From positions 59,875,708 through 59,939,707 of the forward strand of contig NC_063170.1 of the NCBI RefSeq assembly GCF_023159225.1: 64,000 nt of DNA. Reading direction: 5' to 3'. Both the position numbers and the translations under genes were made by a program. Below are positions 43,266 through 55,429 of the stretch, one piece after another (within the stretch, counting starts at the first letter, position 1; the number at the start of each line of letters is the position of its first letter). The notes under the pieces were generated by a model. It was given only the letters and a program-made list of their open reading frames with translations. It was not told the DNA's origin and made no database searches. Source of the stretch: Perognathus longimembris pacificus. Its lineage: Eukaryota > Chordata > Mammalia > Rodentia > Heteromyidae.

Positions 43266-44284
43266 TTGTTCAAGCTGTCCAGCGGAGCAGAGGGTAACCC
43301 AGATGCAAAATTCGATAAAGCTGTTGGACGTGTCAATCAAGAGGCCATCAGTGACCTTTTCAAAAGCAGTTTCACTACAATGGTGAGGGTAGAATTTATT
43401 TAAAGACACTTGATTACCCAAATGTACAGGAAGAAAATGGGAACAGAATGTCTTTATAACTAGGCAGAATTTGAATAGCAGTCATTTTCCAGGCTTGGCA
43501 AACAGAAAATGAGTATACCAATTAAGTAGCAGAAAAGCAGATTACAATAGCCCAAAGCATAAGGATAGTTATGGTACACTAAATAGAAAGACAGAGACAA
43601 GCAGCCTCAGAGCTGATGTGGCGGTTTCAGACTATCTTGAAGAATCTGGTCTCTCACTTGGTTTTCTGTTCTGCCATCTTAAACATATTTGGCTTTTTGT
43701 CCTTGTACATATCCTCATGATCACAAAATAGCAGCTGTAGCTCCAAGCATCGCATCCTTACATGCATGTCAGTACTTGGAGCATGAAAGAAGAGGGCAGG
43801 AACCAACACGAGGCATATCTCATGCTCCTCTCTCTTTTATGTATATTGTGATACTTCCTCTCACCTCGCATTGGCCAGAACTCACGTCCTCCCCTAGAAC
43901 AATTAAAGAAAAGTGAGACCATCCTAAATGGGGTGCACAGATCATGATTGAACCCTGGGCTAGGCACACAGCTGCTAGAACAAAACTGGTGGTCTATCCA
44001 CAAGCAAGAAGGGGCCTAAGCCATTGGAAAGGCCACCCACAGTGTCTGCCAAAGGAAACTGTCCTTGCACAGGGTGAATACAAACCACAGGGAGGACAGC
44101 AGGGGGCCTACCGAATGACAGAGCCCTCGCGGAGCTGTGAAAAGAACACTTGGCTTCTGTAGTTTATATTCAGATGAGGAACATACTGGGTTGAAAACCC
44201 GCTCTGGGCGGTGGGCTGATCATTGACAGATCCTGTATCTTAATATTCAGTAATACCAAGAGGCGAGCAGTAATTAGGATGCCC
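43266..44284. other. Unique intergenic sequence
   Basis: No gene recognised. Confidence 0.4.
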
Positions 44285-44450
44285 CTGCTGGTGCTAAAGT
44301 GCCTACTATGTGTCAGGCACTTCCTGTTTATCCTAAATAGAGAATCCTAAAACCGCAAGGCAGACAGATACTGCTAATACTTCCACTTGCTAAAGGAGAA
44401 AATTGAGGTTCAATACCTGGCTCAAAGTCTCCCAGTCATTAGCCTCCTTC
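44285..44450 (-). repeat. MIR
   Basis: gtgcctactatgtgtcaggcacttcc, then ttgctaaaggagaaaattgagg, then ctcaaagtctcccagtc. Confidence 0.75.
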
Positions 44451-44530
44451 CCGCTCCACCCTTCCTCTCCCCTGGCTACTTCAACACTATGAGTGTGTTT
44501 ACTGACTATATCTACCCATTTAAATAAAGA

Positions 44531-44785
44531 GAGGGCTGAGTGTTTGGTGGCTTACACCTATAATCCCAGCTATTCAGGAGGCTAAGATCTGAGGATGGGG
44601 ATTCGAAGCCAGCCCAGGCAGGAAAGTCTGTGCGACTCTTATTTCCAATTCACCACCACCACCAAAAACATAAAATAAAAAAGCAGAAGTGGAGCTGTGG
44701 CTCCAGTGATAGAGTGCTAGCCTTGAACAAAAAAAGCTCAGAGGCAGCGCCCAGGCTGAGTTCAAGCCCCGGGACTGGCATACAC
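44531..44785 (+). repeat. Geo-type SINE
   Basis: ggtggcttacacctataatcccagc to gagttcaagccccgggactggc. The linker holds (CCA)n and an A-rich insertion. Confidence 0.9.
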
Positions 44786-45289
44786 ACTCAAAAATAATCG
44801 CACAAACAATAAAAAGAGGTCCTTGCAATGTGGAGGGAGAAGCAGTTGTATGGAGGAATGAAAAAGTGGCTGCCGCGCGCATGCTCCTCAGCATCCTGTA
44901 TTTCCAGCTTTTCAGCTTCTCCTACGAATCTTCAGGCCATCCTAGCAGCTCTGCACCCTGGTTTACACAAGCTCGCTCATCTTGCTCGGAGCTCCTGGGC
45001 CCGGGAACAAGGCTGTGAACAAGATTCACGCATGCCCCTCGGTGCTCTCCCTGGTTGCAGCAGCTGAGTAGACCAGATCTGCAGATCATGGACAAATCTG
45101 AGAGCTTCTTATTGAGGACAGAGGAATCCTGCAACCAAAGATGACAAGGGTTAACCTGGATGCTCCGTAAACTCCTCCCCGTCAAGAAGCAAGGTTCATC
45201 ACTTGGGCACCTCGAGAGAGCTGGCACTTCTGGGTACAAGTGATACTCGTGGCTCGGTGCATTCCGCAGACATCAGCTCACTGACCCTT

Positions 45290-45450
45290 CCGTGGAAGCC
45301 ATGAAGAACCTCCTATTATCTGAATCACTCTTGAGGAAAATGAAACTTAAGAGTGTACAAGCACTTTGCTGAAGGTGAGCGACATAGTCAGAGAATGTCA
45401 GAGATGAGACTTGAACCTAATCCCAGATCTGTCTCTTCAGGATCGGCTTT
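45290..45450 (-). repeat. MIR, diverged
   Basis: ttgaggaaaatgaaacttaag, then gtgagcgacatagtcagagaatgtcagag, then gacttgaacctaatccc. Confidence 0.6.
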
Positions 45451-45451
45451 T

Positions 45452-45545
45452 TTTTTTTCCTTTTTGCTCAGGCAGGCCTTGAACTTATGATCCTTCTGCC
45501 TTAGCCCCTGAATGCTAGGATTACAGAGTAAATTACCACACCTGA
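45452..45545 (-). repeat. B1 SINE
   Basis: gctcaggcaggccttgaacttatgatcc to aatgctaggattacagag. Confidence 0.75.
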
Positions 45546-45676
45546 CTCAGGATGATTGTTTTTAATTAGTAAACATCACTGCCTAAGTATGCCCTACAAA
45601 CAACACATAAATATCGATATACTGGGTATTCACTCAGTGCTTGACGGTAGAGGTAAGAAAACTTGGAAACTTGGAC

Positions 45677-45782
45677 TTAGAGGTGTGGCTCAAGTGGCAG
45701 AGTGCCAGCCTTGAGCTTAAAAAAAAATCTAAGCAAGAGTGCAAGGCTCTGAATTCACACCCTGGTATCAGGAAGAAAAAAA
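45677..45782 (+). repeat. SINE right half, fragment
   Basis: gtgtggctcaagtggcagagtgcc to ctctgaattcacaccctgg. Confidence 0.78.
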
Positions 45783-46879
45783 ATAAAGATTTGGAAATTC
45801 ACCATCTTTCTCTTTACATCGTAATTTCTGTTCCAAATATATTCCAAAGTATATATTCCAAATATACCTCAAATATATTTCATGCGTATAATTAAAATCA
45901 CAGCAGCATATTGGGAAAACATTTTAATAGTACCTAGAAATAAAAGAGGCCCCAAATACTCCATAATCCCTTTGCTGTGCCTAGATAGCTCATTGGGGTG
46001 GATGGAGGACTTTGTTTAATTAGAAAGAGCTGGAAGATAAGCCAGCCTTTGTTGGGGTTAGCATTGACCTCCCCAGATTGTGTGCGCACTGAGCCATGCC
46101 CATTAACTCCCCCCCCCATTCCCACCACTTTTCTCTAATGGGTGGGGAGAAAACTGTCCTAGTGATCAATACAATACATGGAAACCTCGTTCTAGAGGCC
46201 AAAGGCAAGCCTTCCCTCGCCCTTGGGAACGACTTACACTTAGATCCCTCTAGTCAAGACAGAGATGAGAACTGTTACCCAGAAATGGATTTCTCATAAA
46301 CAGACAATAATACTACATCCCTCCCAAGCTGCCCCCACCCACAGGGCATCTATGGAAACATGACTCGTCTTCCCATGCCCGGTGCCACCTCGTGTCAGGG
46401 CATGTGACCCGGCGAGTGGAGGTCCGGATGGCGTAGGCCCTTGCCATGGAGAGCCACAGAAAGCAGCAGCCCCTCACCCAGGTCTACCTGACCATGATGT
46501 CCAGGGTCCTTTCCAGTGAGTTGAGGCAGAAAGCTGGGGACGCGTTCTCACCCGGCAGAAAGGGAAATTCTGAGAACTGTTTTGTTGTTGAAATGCTTAA
46601 ATCATGCAGCTCAGCCTGGAAAGATTCAATTTGGAGGAGTGGTAGGCAAACCTCAGAACCATGAAAGGCCCAAGGCCACGTTCAAAAAGCTTTCAAAAAC
46701 TGTTAGCATGGAACAATTTTGTTTAGTTCCACAAAATTGACACCGACCTCGCCAACCCCTCTTCTCTTCTGCTGGCGGCCTCATCTCCGAGCCCCGTGTG
46801 CAGCTCCTCGTATTGCCAGAGGAAGGAAGGACAAGCTGCCTCTGCTCTGCCAGAGGAGACCTAGGACACTGGCTTAGAC
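45783..46879. other. Unique intergenic sequence
   Basis: No gene recognised. It includes a C9 run at about 46110-46118. Confidence 0.4.
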
Positions 46880-47060
46880 TTGCCAACAGTGCTTTGGAAC
46901 TCTGTGTCCTTCGCTAAGTTACTGCACTTCTCGGAGCCCAGTTTCCTCAGACGATGATTGCAGTGTATAAGGGAGATAATCATGCATAAAGCACTTTACC
47001 TAGTGTTTGCCCCAAGGAAATTAGACAATCAGAGATAGCCATTAGTAACTTGCCATGCAG
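46880..47060 (+). repeat. MIR (sense)
   Basis: ctaagttactgcacttctcggagcccagtttcctcag, then gataatcatgcataaagcactttacc. Confidence 0.75.
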
Positions 47061-47169
47061 TACTGGAATAAAGAACTTGCATGTGATCAGTGTCTTTGAT
47101 CCTTTATTTATTTCTTTGTCTCAACATCTACTAGTACCACTGAAGGTAGGCATGACCAACCACACACAC

Positions 47170-47402
47170 ACACACCTATTGGTGCCATTCCTGAGGCTTG
47201 AATTCAGGGCCTGGGTGCTATCCCTGAGTTCTTTTGCTCAAGTCTAGCTCTACCAGTTGAACCACAAGTTGACTTCTGGTTTTTTGGTAGTTAAATGGAG
47301 ATAAGAATTTCACAGACTCTCCTACCCAGGCTGGCTTCAGACCACAGTCTTCAGATACCAGCCTCCCGAGTAGCTAGGATTACAGGCGTGAGCTGCCAGC
47401 AC
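47170..47402 (-). repeat. Geo-type SINE with (CA)n 3' end
   Basis: ggtgccattcctgaggcttgaattcagg to ggattacaggcgtgagctgccagc. Confidence 0.88.
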
Positions 47403-47410
47403 AATCATTC

Positions 47411-47463
47411 ATATATCTATGTCGATATCGATATCGATATCTATGTCTATGTCTATCTGTCTG
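47411..47463. repeat. (GATATC)/(TATCTG) microsatellite
   Basis: gatatcgatatcgatatc followed by tatgtc and tgtc units. The first part is palindromic. Confidence 0.9.
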
Positions 47464-47697
47464 TCTCCACAAACAAACACCAGCTAATCAAGGAAGGAGA
47501 AAGAACTTTTTCAACATTTCAATGCCAATGACGATGGCGGGGACAGAGACCAGAATGGACCCCCAAATGGTAACGACTCCAGGTTTGGGGGGTTCATCCC
47601 ATGTGGAGCAGCAGAAGTAAAGGAAGAGAGGATGGGGGCAGGGGAGGGATGAGGCTGGAGCCCAAAAAACAAGGGGCCCAAAACAGATAGATAGACA

Positions 47698-47698
<1 letters not shown>

Positions 47699-47737
<39 letters not shown>
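47699..47737. repeat. (GT)n microsatellite
   Basis: About 18 gt units. Confidence 0.97.
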
Positions 47738-47739
<2 letters not shown>

Positions 47740-49364
47740 ATATATAAAATTAAACATTTTCTGTGAGTGAAGCATTCAGCAAAATATGATGGTTAAAGAT
47801 AAACATTAAAAATGCACATTGATAGGAAAGCAGCAGCAGAGACACCTGCTATTACCAGTTCAGAAAATATTCTGGGTATTTCTGTCATTTCCTTCTTTCT
47901 CATCTACCTGGAAAAGCCATCCTACCTTGTCATACGCGACCCCCAACTCATTCTAGGCACAACTGACTGGGCTACAATTGGACCACACCAAGCCCATCAA
48001 ATTCTTTCTTAGGAATTTTAGATTGCATTGGTTTAAGTTCAGGCTGAGGAAGAAGTGTGTCTGTGGAGTCAGTGCACAGAGCTGGAGAGGACGAAGACTC
48101 GACTCGTGGCTGATGGAGTTTGCTGCCTTGAATATGCGGGGAATTCCAGAGGAAAACAACATTGAGAAGCTACATAGCTGCAGAGACAGGAGGGAAAGAG
48201 ATGGAGGGGAAGCTTTCTTCACTTCCTCAAGCATTTTCCCATTGTGGGGAGATCCTGCTATCCTTTTTTCAATGGATTTCATGCATCTTATCTTTTCCTA
48301 GACCCACTTTGGTGTGAATGACCAGGGAGTCCTGATTCTACCGGGGAGTGAGCGTGTGGGCCACGATGACTAGATCTGAAAAGCTGCCAAAGGCCATTCA
48401 GATATGATTCCCCCTTATCAAAGTAACTACCTCCTGAAAGCCTGATTAACCATTTGGTTTGAATCCAAACAGCTGCTTGGCAGTGGATTCCATTTGAACT
48501 CATCCAGGGAAACAGAGGTATCAGCACCATGTTCTGGGAACACAGCAGTGTTATGATAAACTATTAGGAAAACATCCCCGGAAAACATACACTCTGGGGA
48601 AATAGAATTCCAGAAGTTGCAGATGAAAGAGAAATACAGTTGAGGTTCTTTTAGGCTTCTCTTTTCATCTCTAAGCGGGGGGGGGGGGGGGCAATCTACT
48701 TCTTTTTAGGTCTTTGACCTTTTTCTGACTGGCTTATGGGATATTTTACACCAGTACCACCGAGTTGTGTAGGAGCATCCACTCAACATTCCATATGCAG
48801 AGTCCTTGTGAAAGATCCTTTGAAAAAGCATAAGCTCCCCCACTTTAATCCAGGCATCCTTTCCAAACCTCCTGGCACACTGCAACATAAGCATCATTGT
48901 CTTACCATTGCCAACGCTTCTAAAATTAAATTCAGGGAAGTCCATGAAAGGCGCATTGTGTCCATGGGATATGTATATTGCCTATGCATCAATTGGCATC
49001 TTGGGACAGCTCTGGGGCACAGAGGTCAAAGTTTACTGATGCATGGAGTTGTTGTCCTAATGGTAAGTATTGATTAGCGCCTTGGAAGCAACGAGGAGGC
49101 ACTCAGTCTTTCTCCAGCCAGACGCCAGTTTCCCAAAGAAGGAGTGTCTTTCTCAAAGAGCCTTAAAAATAATGCAGGCAATACAGAAGCCTGAAATGTG
49201 CAGAAGCTCAAAGATAGTGAGTGATTGTTTCAGCAGAGTAAGTGGAAAGTGATAAATAGCATCGCAAAACATCTGCATAGCAATGCTGCTCAGTAGGAAA
49301 GTATTGAAAAAACAACCAACCACCAATAAATATCATATATATGTGTATATATACACATATATAC
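47740..49364. other. Unique intergenic sequence with (G)15
   Basis: About 1.6 kb with no recognised repeat except fifteen consecutive G at 48677-48691. Frames of up to 113 codons show no known protein. Confidence 0.45.
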
Positions 49365-49465
49365 ATATGTTTTCTATTGCTGCCATAACAAATTACCCCA
49401 AACTCAGTGACTGAAAAGTAACACACAGTTTATACATCACAAGTCTGAAGTTCCAGGTAGGCTTG
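49365..49465 (-). mobile_element. MaLR-type LTR fragment
   Basis: ctattgctgccataacaaattacccc and acacacagtttatacatcacaagtctgaag match the reversed 3' end of a MaLR LTR. Confidence 0.55.
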
Positions 49466-49507
49466 ATTTTTTTTTTTTCTGCTCTGTGTTTCACAACACC
49501 AAAATAC

Positions 49508-49715
49508 AGGTATTAGCAGATGCCAGCAGCTCACACTTCTAATCCTAGCTACTCAGGAGCCTGAGACCTGAGAATCCATGGTCCAAAGCTAGCTGGGACA
49601 GCAAAGTCTATGAGACTCGTAGCTCCAGTTAATACCAGAAAACCAGACATGGACCTGAACATGCCTAGGCCCTGAGTTCAAACTCTACTACTGGTACAAA
49701 AATAAATAAATAAAA
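49508..49715 (+). repeat. Geo-type SINE
   Basis: gcagatgccagcagctcacacttctaatcc to gagttcaaactctactactgg. Part of the right half is deleted. Confidence 0.83.
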
Positions 49716-50079
49716 ATACCAGTGATCAACTCTATGTTCTAAGCCCTCAAGACATAGAATCCAGGGCCAGAGGGCAGGTTCATCTAGTTGTAGATCAAGC
49801 TTTCCAATGATTCTGATGGATAGGCAGCACTGACAACTACCATTCTAGTACCTTCGGAGGTCTCTTCTAATAAGGATGTTTGGAAAACTTTTTTTCACAT
49901 CATATGCTCAAGAAACATTTTGACCCAAGTTCTGAAGGCTCTGAAGGCTCATGAAGGATACCATTCTATGATTCTGAAGCTTAGGAGTATATGTGACATT
50001 TGTGCACCACTTAATAATTTATAAATGTTTTCCCATACATCTCACCACCCGGTGATGGTTGGTTGGTTTGTTTGTTTGC

Positions 50080-50267
50080 CAGTCCTGGTTTTTGGACTCA
50101 GGGCCTGGGCACTGTCCCTGGCTTCTTTTTGTCAAGGCTAGCACTCTGCTACTTGAGCCACAGTGCCTCTTCTGGCCTTTTCTATATATGTGGTGCTGAG
50201 GAATTGAACCCAGGGCTTCATGTATATGAGGCAAGCACTCTTGCCACTAGGCCATATCCCCAGCCCC
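50080..50267 (-). repeat. ID-headed dimeric SINE
   Basis: gccagtcctggtttttggactcagg to gccactaggccatatccccagcccc. gatggtt occurs on both sides (near 50053 and 50268). Confidence 0.92.
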
Positions 50268-51524
50268 GATGGTTCTTTATCGGGCCTCAATGGTATCTTC
50301 TCTGCCAAGTTCAACATACTGGATTCCTTTGCCCCATCTAAAAAGGATTTCATTAATAAGTCTTTTCAGAATTTTAAATTTAAAAAAAGAGGGAAAACAA
50401 TCAGAAAATGAGATAGAAATCTTTTCTCCCAGTACACTATACATATTAATAACTAGGACTCCAAGAACCTTATATATGTTCAGATTAAATTCTGCTCAGT
50501 CTGGGAGATTCATAGGCCCCTGGGGCTGGATTAATGACAAAAAATGAACCATGGGAAAGAAGAGTTCTCAAAGTGGTTCTTGAATCCAGAAGTGCATAGG
50601 AGTGAAGTAGGAGTCTTGGAGAAGTGCAGATCCAGTTCCCAGGTGCTTTCAGTACTGCTGGTCTACACAGAGGTAACACTGAGTTGGAAGCTTCTGGAAT
50701 CAGAGATATGTCATAGGAAAGACAACACACATCCACATAATCTGCACAAGTCATCATGAGACTTTGGATTGGTCACCACCAGAGATATCAGATACCTCAT
50801 TCTTGAATGACACAGACCCAGGAGAAAGGATGGAACTAGTGTCTACAGTCCTATAGCTAGAAAATGCAGGCATCTCAAGAAAGCATTCTGGGTAATTGTA
50901 AGTTGTCACACAAAGTGAATCTGACTGAAAGAGCATTAGGCTTGAGAATCAAACACTTTTGATGTGCTAGCAGCTAAGTATCGAGGGGGAAAGACAGAGT
51001 AAGAGCCTCAATAAGAAAGAGGCCAGCAAAGCAAGGAGAAAAGCAGTAGGCTAGCTGGAGACTGGCAGAGGGGCACAGGGGACAGATGTCACCCATTTCG
51101 TATCACCTGGGTCCTTGGATTAATTATCACTTGAGACCCTGGCCTTCTAACAATTCCAGCCTTGTCCCCCGTCACCCCTAATTCTTCCTAGAGACAGTCC
51201 CTCTGCCCAACCCACACGGAAGAATGAGATCCCTAGAGGAGAATGCTCGGCACCCTTCAGGACCAAGGTCTTCTTTTCAGCCCTGACATGCTGGAGGCGT
51301 GTCCCTGGGTGTCCCTTCCCAAAGGGCGACAAGCCTTCCAACTGCCTGGAGTGGTTACAACCTCACCATGGTTCAGTCACTGAATAGAGTGGCTGCTAAA
51401 TGACAGCATCATTGGGCACATGTGACCCACACCTTGTACACCTACAGGAGTCAGGATGAAGGGAGCTATTCTCAGGGGGCAGTAGCATGTGTGTTTAGGG
51501 GCAATGTGTCAACACACTGCACTC
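50268..51524. other. Intergenic sequence, possible MER5-like trace
   Basis: agttctcaaagtggttcttgaatcc and cagatccagttcccaggtg near 50561-50645 recall a hAT-type MER5 copy, but the match is weak. The rest is unassigned. Confidence 0.35.
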
Positions 51525-51695
51525 GCAGCTCTCCGTTTTATCTCACTTAATCGCCGTCACCTGGAAAATTGTGGATTCCCATTAGACAAATCAAGAAACT
51601 GAGGTTCAGAGGCATCACTAAAACTCTCCCAGCTCACACAAATGGAGTGCAGATTCTAGGTTCATCTAAAGCACGTAACCCCTACCTCAGGGTCT
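51525..51695 (-). repeat. MIR
   Basis: ttttatctcacttaatcgccgtcacc, then caaatcaagaaactgaggttcagaggc, then ctcccagctcacacaaatggag. Confidence 0.72.
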
Positions 51696-52811
51696 CCCAG
51701 ACACCTTGAAGCCAGAATGGAGGGATGAAGCCCCATGAATCTCCTTCTATCTCTGCAGCTCAAGACCAAACAGGTGTTCAACACATTGCCATTGGAAGAA
51801 AAAAAGCAGACCAACTGTGAATCTGGCTCTTTTGTCTCTAAGTGGTGGCAGCCTGACTTTGGAAGTTCTGAGTTACAAATGAATCACCAAGAATTAACTT
51901 TGGGACCCTGCCTACCTCCCCGGAGCAGAGTCTGGTTCCTTCTAGATGGAATCTGTGAGTGTTCTTAGCACTGATCTTGTGGATAGGTGCAGTTCATCTC
52001 AAGCCTGCGTGGTGCAGTCAGGAAGGAAGGCAGTTGGGCCCCCTCCCCGGCTGGTCTTGGGTCTGGGGAGTGGCAGGGTTGCTGGCAATAAAGAAGTCAG
52101 TTGGCAAACAAGGAATATATATGTGCGTGCGTGTATGTGTGTGTATGTGTGTGTGTGCACCTGTCTGTGTATGTATATATCACGAAAGGAGGCTTTGGGG
52201 AGCCCTGGGAACACACAAAGACTCAGCAGGCAGTTTATAAGGTCAAATGGATTGAATTCAACATAATCAACCTTCCTCCGCCCCGAGGAACTTAAACTGA
52301 ACCGGAGGGCAGGCCATTTCTGTCACCTGGGGCCAAAGCTGCCCTGCCTTTCACATGAAAAAGTACTCTTTACTGAGGTTATCATAAATTCCCTGCCAAC
52401 TTAGCTAACTGCTAGTGTGCCAAGTCCTCTCTCCATCTGGAGAAGCACTGGTGGAAGTGTGCATACACGTGCATGTGCACACGTGTGCACTTACACACAC
52501 ATGCAGCCTGGGGCACACACGAGGTCTTGTTTCACAGCCTTCCTCCCCGCAGGGGAAACTGAGTGGATGGGGTTTCTTCCAGAGCTTGCCCTAGAGATGC
52601 TATAAATGTAATGCATTTTAAATCCATTTCCTTTGTTCTTAGGGGACTACGGTAAGATATTAACAGCAGTAGATCTGGGTAGTAGAATTATAAGGAAATG
52701 TTTATTCTTCTGTCTTAAAAAAAAACTCCTCCTTAATTATTTCTACTTTGTAGCCTTCCCATAATGAGCAATAGATCAACTGCACAATAAAAAAATTAAA
52801 GGAGATATATA
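51696..52811. other. Intergenic sequence left of the provirus
   Basis: Holds (GT)-rich tracts at about 52119-52160 and 52460-52505. The last bases form gatatata, the AT-rich target of the provirus. Confidence 0.45.
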
Positions 52812-53119
52812 TGAGGTGCCAGACTTTGAAGTCAGGCCCCACCACGTGAACCCCATTTTAGAATCGAACCCTGAGCCAATCAGATTTGTACCTGTGTTCT
52901 AATCTTGCTTGCACAGCTGATTGTTGTAACCTTGTTCTTTGCCTTTATAAGCCCTGTGTAATCACAGCTCGGGGCTTCCTCCTAACCTCCGCTGTGTCGG
53001 TGGGTAGGACGAGGCCCGAGTTGGCAGCTCGTTAAATAAAGCCTTGCCTTGCTTTTGCATTTCGGAGTGTCTGAATCTTGGTGGTCTTCTTGGGGGTGGT
53101 CTTGCAACTTGGCACAACA
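52812..53119 (+). repeat. 5' LTR of the provirus (308 bp)
   Basis: It begins TGAGGTGCC and ends GGCACAACA (TG...CA). It contains a CACGTG box near 52853, CCAAT at 52876-52880, a TATA-like tttataa at 52944-52950 and AATAAA at 53035-53040. These are in the order expected for U3, R and U5. It is identical base for base to the 3' LTR. Confidence 0.95.
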
Positions 53120-53121
53120 TT

Positions 53122-53139
53122 TGGGGTTTCGTCCGGGAT
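53122..53139 (+). other. Primer binding site, tRNA-Pro-like
   Basis: The 18 bases two nucleotides after the LTR match 16 of 18 positions of the tRNA-Pro site used by murine-leukaemia-type retroviruses. The two changes are adjacent, at positions 6-7 of the site. Confidence 0.85.
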
Positions 53140-53317
53140 AGCCCCAGAGACCCCAAGATCCCAGACTCCGAAGGTAAGAAAACAGCGCTGTTCATTTGTC
53201 TTGTCTGTCTGTTTTGCTTTTGCTTATACTTGTAGGGCGCGAGTCAGTTTGGTTTTTGGCCGGAACTGACCAGGAGGGCCTCCTAAACGAGACTCAACCC
53301 CCCACCTTGTACTTGGG

Positions 53318-53575
53318 TCTGCTCCTTCTGCTTATCTGGCAGGAGGTTGTGGGCCAACTTGGGTCCACTCCTCCCGTACCCTGGCAGGAGGTTGTGGGCC
53401 AACTTGGGAGATCTCCAACTCGTAACTCGGGTCCACTCCTTCTGCACCCTTGCAGGAGGTTGTGGGCCAACTCGGGTCCACTCCTTCTTGCAGGAGGTTG
53501 TGGGCCAACTCGGGTCCATTCCTTCTGCACCCTTGTAGGAGGTTGTGGGCCAGCTTGGGAGATCTCCAACTCGTA
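53318..53575 (+). repeat. Tandem repeat in the proviral leader
   Basis: Five copies of a unit built on aggaggttgtgggcca alternate with gtccactcct(t/c)ctgcaccc segments. Spacing is about 40-65 bp. A larger unit with gggagatctccaactcgta appears twice. It lies where a packaging signal is expected. Confidence 0.9.
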
Positions 53576-53620
53576 GCTTTTCTTAGGCCTGTGTGGTTTC
53601 CTCCTTTTGTATTATCTTGA

Positions 53621-53779
53621 GGACCTCCATCTAGCCCCCTAGACTTGATCCTAGCTCACTGGAGGGAGGTTAAGGAGATAGCTCAGAACCAAGGTGTGGC
53701 CCTTAAAAAGGAAAAGTGGATCACCCTGTGCAAGTCAGAATGGTCCACCTTTGAGGAAATTGAGGGAGCTTTGACATAG
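53621..53779 (+). pseudogene. gag matrix remnant
   Basis: From about 53621 to the stop at 53777-53779 one frame resembles the N-terminal matrix region of gammaretroviral Gag. The conserved LDLILAHW stretch is followed by a Lys-rich helix and a Trp-Cys-Trp pattern. The initiator and myristoylation-type start are missing and a TAG ends the frame after about 50 codons. A Pro/Arg-rich frame continues in 53800-54000. Non-functional. Confidence 0.75.
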
Positions 53780-54888
53780 GGAGGAAGCACGGAGGAGGAA
53801 ATGTTTCCCGCTCCATACTCCCCATCCCAGTTAACTCTACAAGAGGAGGACTCTGAGGAAAATGTTTCAGCTGTGCCCTCCGCTCCGGAGGGTCCTGCCC
53901 AGTCAACCCAATGGCGCCGACAGCCCAGGACACGGACGCATCAGCCCCAAGTCCAAGTCCTGACCCGCAGCCGCCGACAGGGTGGACGTAGGGCCAGCCC
54001 AAGCCACCCACAGATGGCAGGGAGTGACCTCACCATGCTGCGCTGTCATCTCTGTGTTGTTTGTAAGTCTAACAGTCTCTTTTGTGTCAAACCTGCATAG
54101 CTCATTGGAAAGATGTACAGGCAATGGTTCACAATCAGAGTGTGAGTGTCCACAGAAAGAACTCTAGGGGGACCCCCACCCAGCCTTCTTAAGCAGAAAA
54201 TTGTTTGGTGCGCTAAAATGTTTTACTAAGACTATCAAGCCCTGGAAAATGAGGCTGGAGAATGCTAAAATCATTTGTTAAAGGTTTTTGTCTTAAAATG
54301 TACAGCCGATGCTTATTCAGCGTGCTTTAAGATCTTTTGAAAATGTATGTGTGTGCATGTGTGAGTGTGAACATGTTCAAGACTGCAGTATGATGCAAAA
54401 CTAAGTTTAAATTCAAAGTTCTTCATGCCATGCAGTAACTGGGACTGAAGAAAAAAAAAAAAGGCTCTTTTGAAACAAGCAGCCCGCAAGCAAAGGGCGG
54501 CACCTGGTTTCAGATTGCCTGTGAGCTTCAGTTTTTCCGATGCAGATAAAAGCTAAAGTGTTGTGTTAGTGTTAGAAAGGCTTTGGAAATCAAGAATACA
54601 TTTCTAGATAAGGAATTTGGAAGTAAAATTGTCCTAAATAATTATTGCAAAGTGAGAAAAGGAGAATTATGGCTACCAAAATGTTTAATTGCCATTCCAG
54701 CTTCTTTGTAGGTTTTTTTGTAACAGTTTCCAGCAGGCCCACAGAGAAACACAGGTGATTCCTACAAGTTTGTCGAGATCTAATACTGACCCTTAATAAG
54801 TTCCAGGTAAGAGAGCATGCTTAAAAACTACTGTGTGGACCACCTTGTTGCTTATAATTGGAGTAAAGTGGCCCCTTATAAGACTCAT

Positions 54889-55066
54889 TGATCTGAATCT
54901 GCGGTTCGAAGCCAGCCCGGGCAAAGAAAGGTCCCTGTGAGAGGCTTGTCTCTAATCAGCCAGCAGAGTGCTGGGAATGGAGTAGTGTGGAGCTCAAAAG
55001 TGGTACGGTGCTAGTCTTGAGCTGGAGAGCTGAGGGACAGCACTCAGGCCCTGAGTCCAAGTCGAA
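54889..55066 (+). repeat. Geo-type SINE carried inside the provirus
   Basis: A 5'-truncated head (gcggttcgaagccagcccgggc) and right half (agtggtacggtgctagtcttgagc, gccctgagtccaagtc). It is more diverged than the flanking LTRs are from each other, so it probably entered an ancestor of this provirus. Confidence 0.8.
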
Positions 55067-55429
55067 AGTCACTCCTCCTGGGACAAAAGTGATGGAGCAT
55101 CCAGAGGCAGTAAGCCACTGCTTGGATGGCAGAGATGGTGTCAGATCCTAGAGTCACTACTGTTGGCCTTTCAAAAGTTAAAGCCGGGAAGTCCTAGAAG
55201 AATAGTTCATAAGCATGCCTTTCCAATGCCCATGTCTGTCTACTGGGCAGGAATTTGCCAGTCATCTGTGATAGTGGTTAGTAAGGGTAAGTTTGTCAAA
55301 TGAGAGGATAGATTAAAATCTCACCCCCCGCATTTACTCAAAGCTCTGACTGGCAGTGAGAATTTTAAGCTCATACATCTGTTTAGTAAAGAAAGCTTGT
55401 AGACCTGAGATTGTGTCCTTATTGAGATC

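Noticed and set aside
53196..53576. 126-codon frame in the proviral leader
   Set aside because: It consists of the tandem repeat translated and lies before the gag remnant. The repeat is open in several frames.
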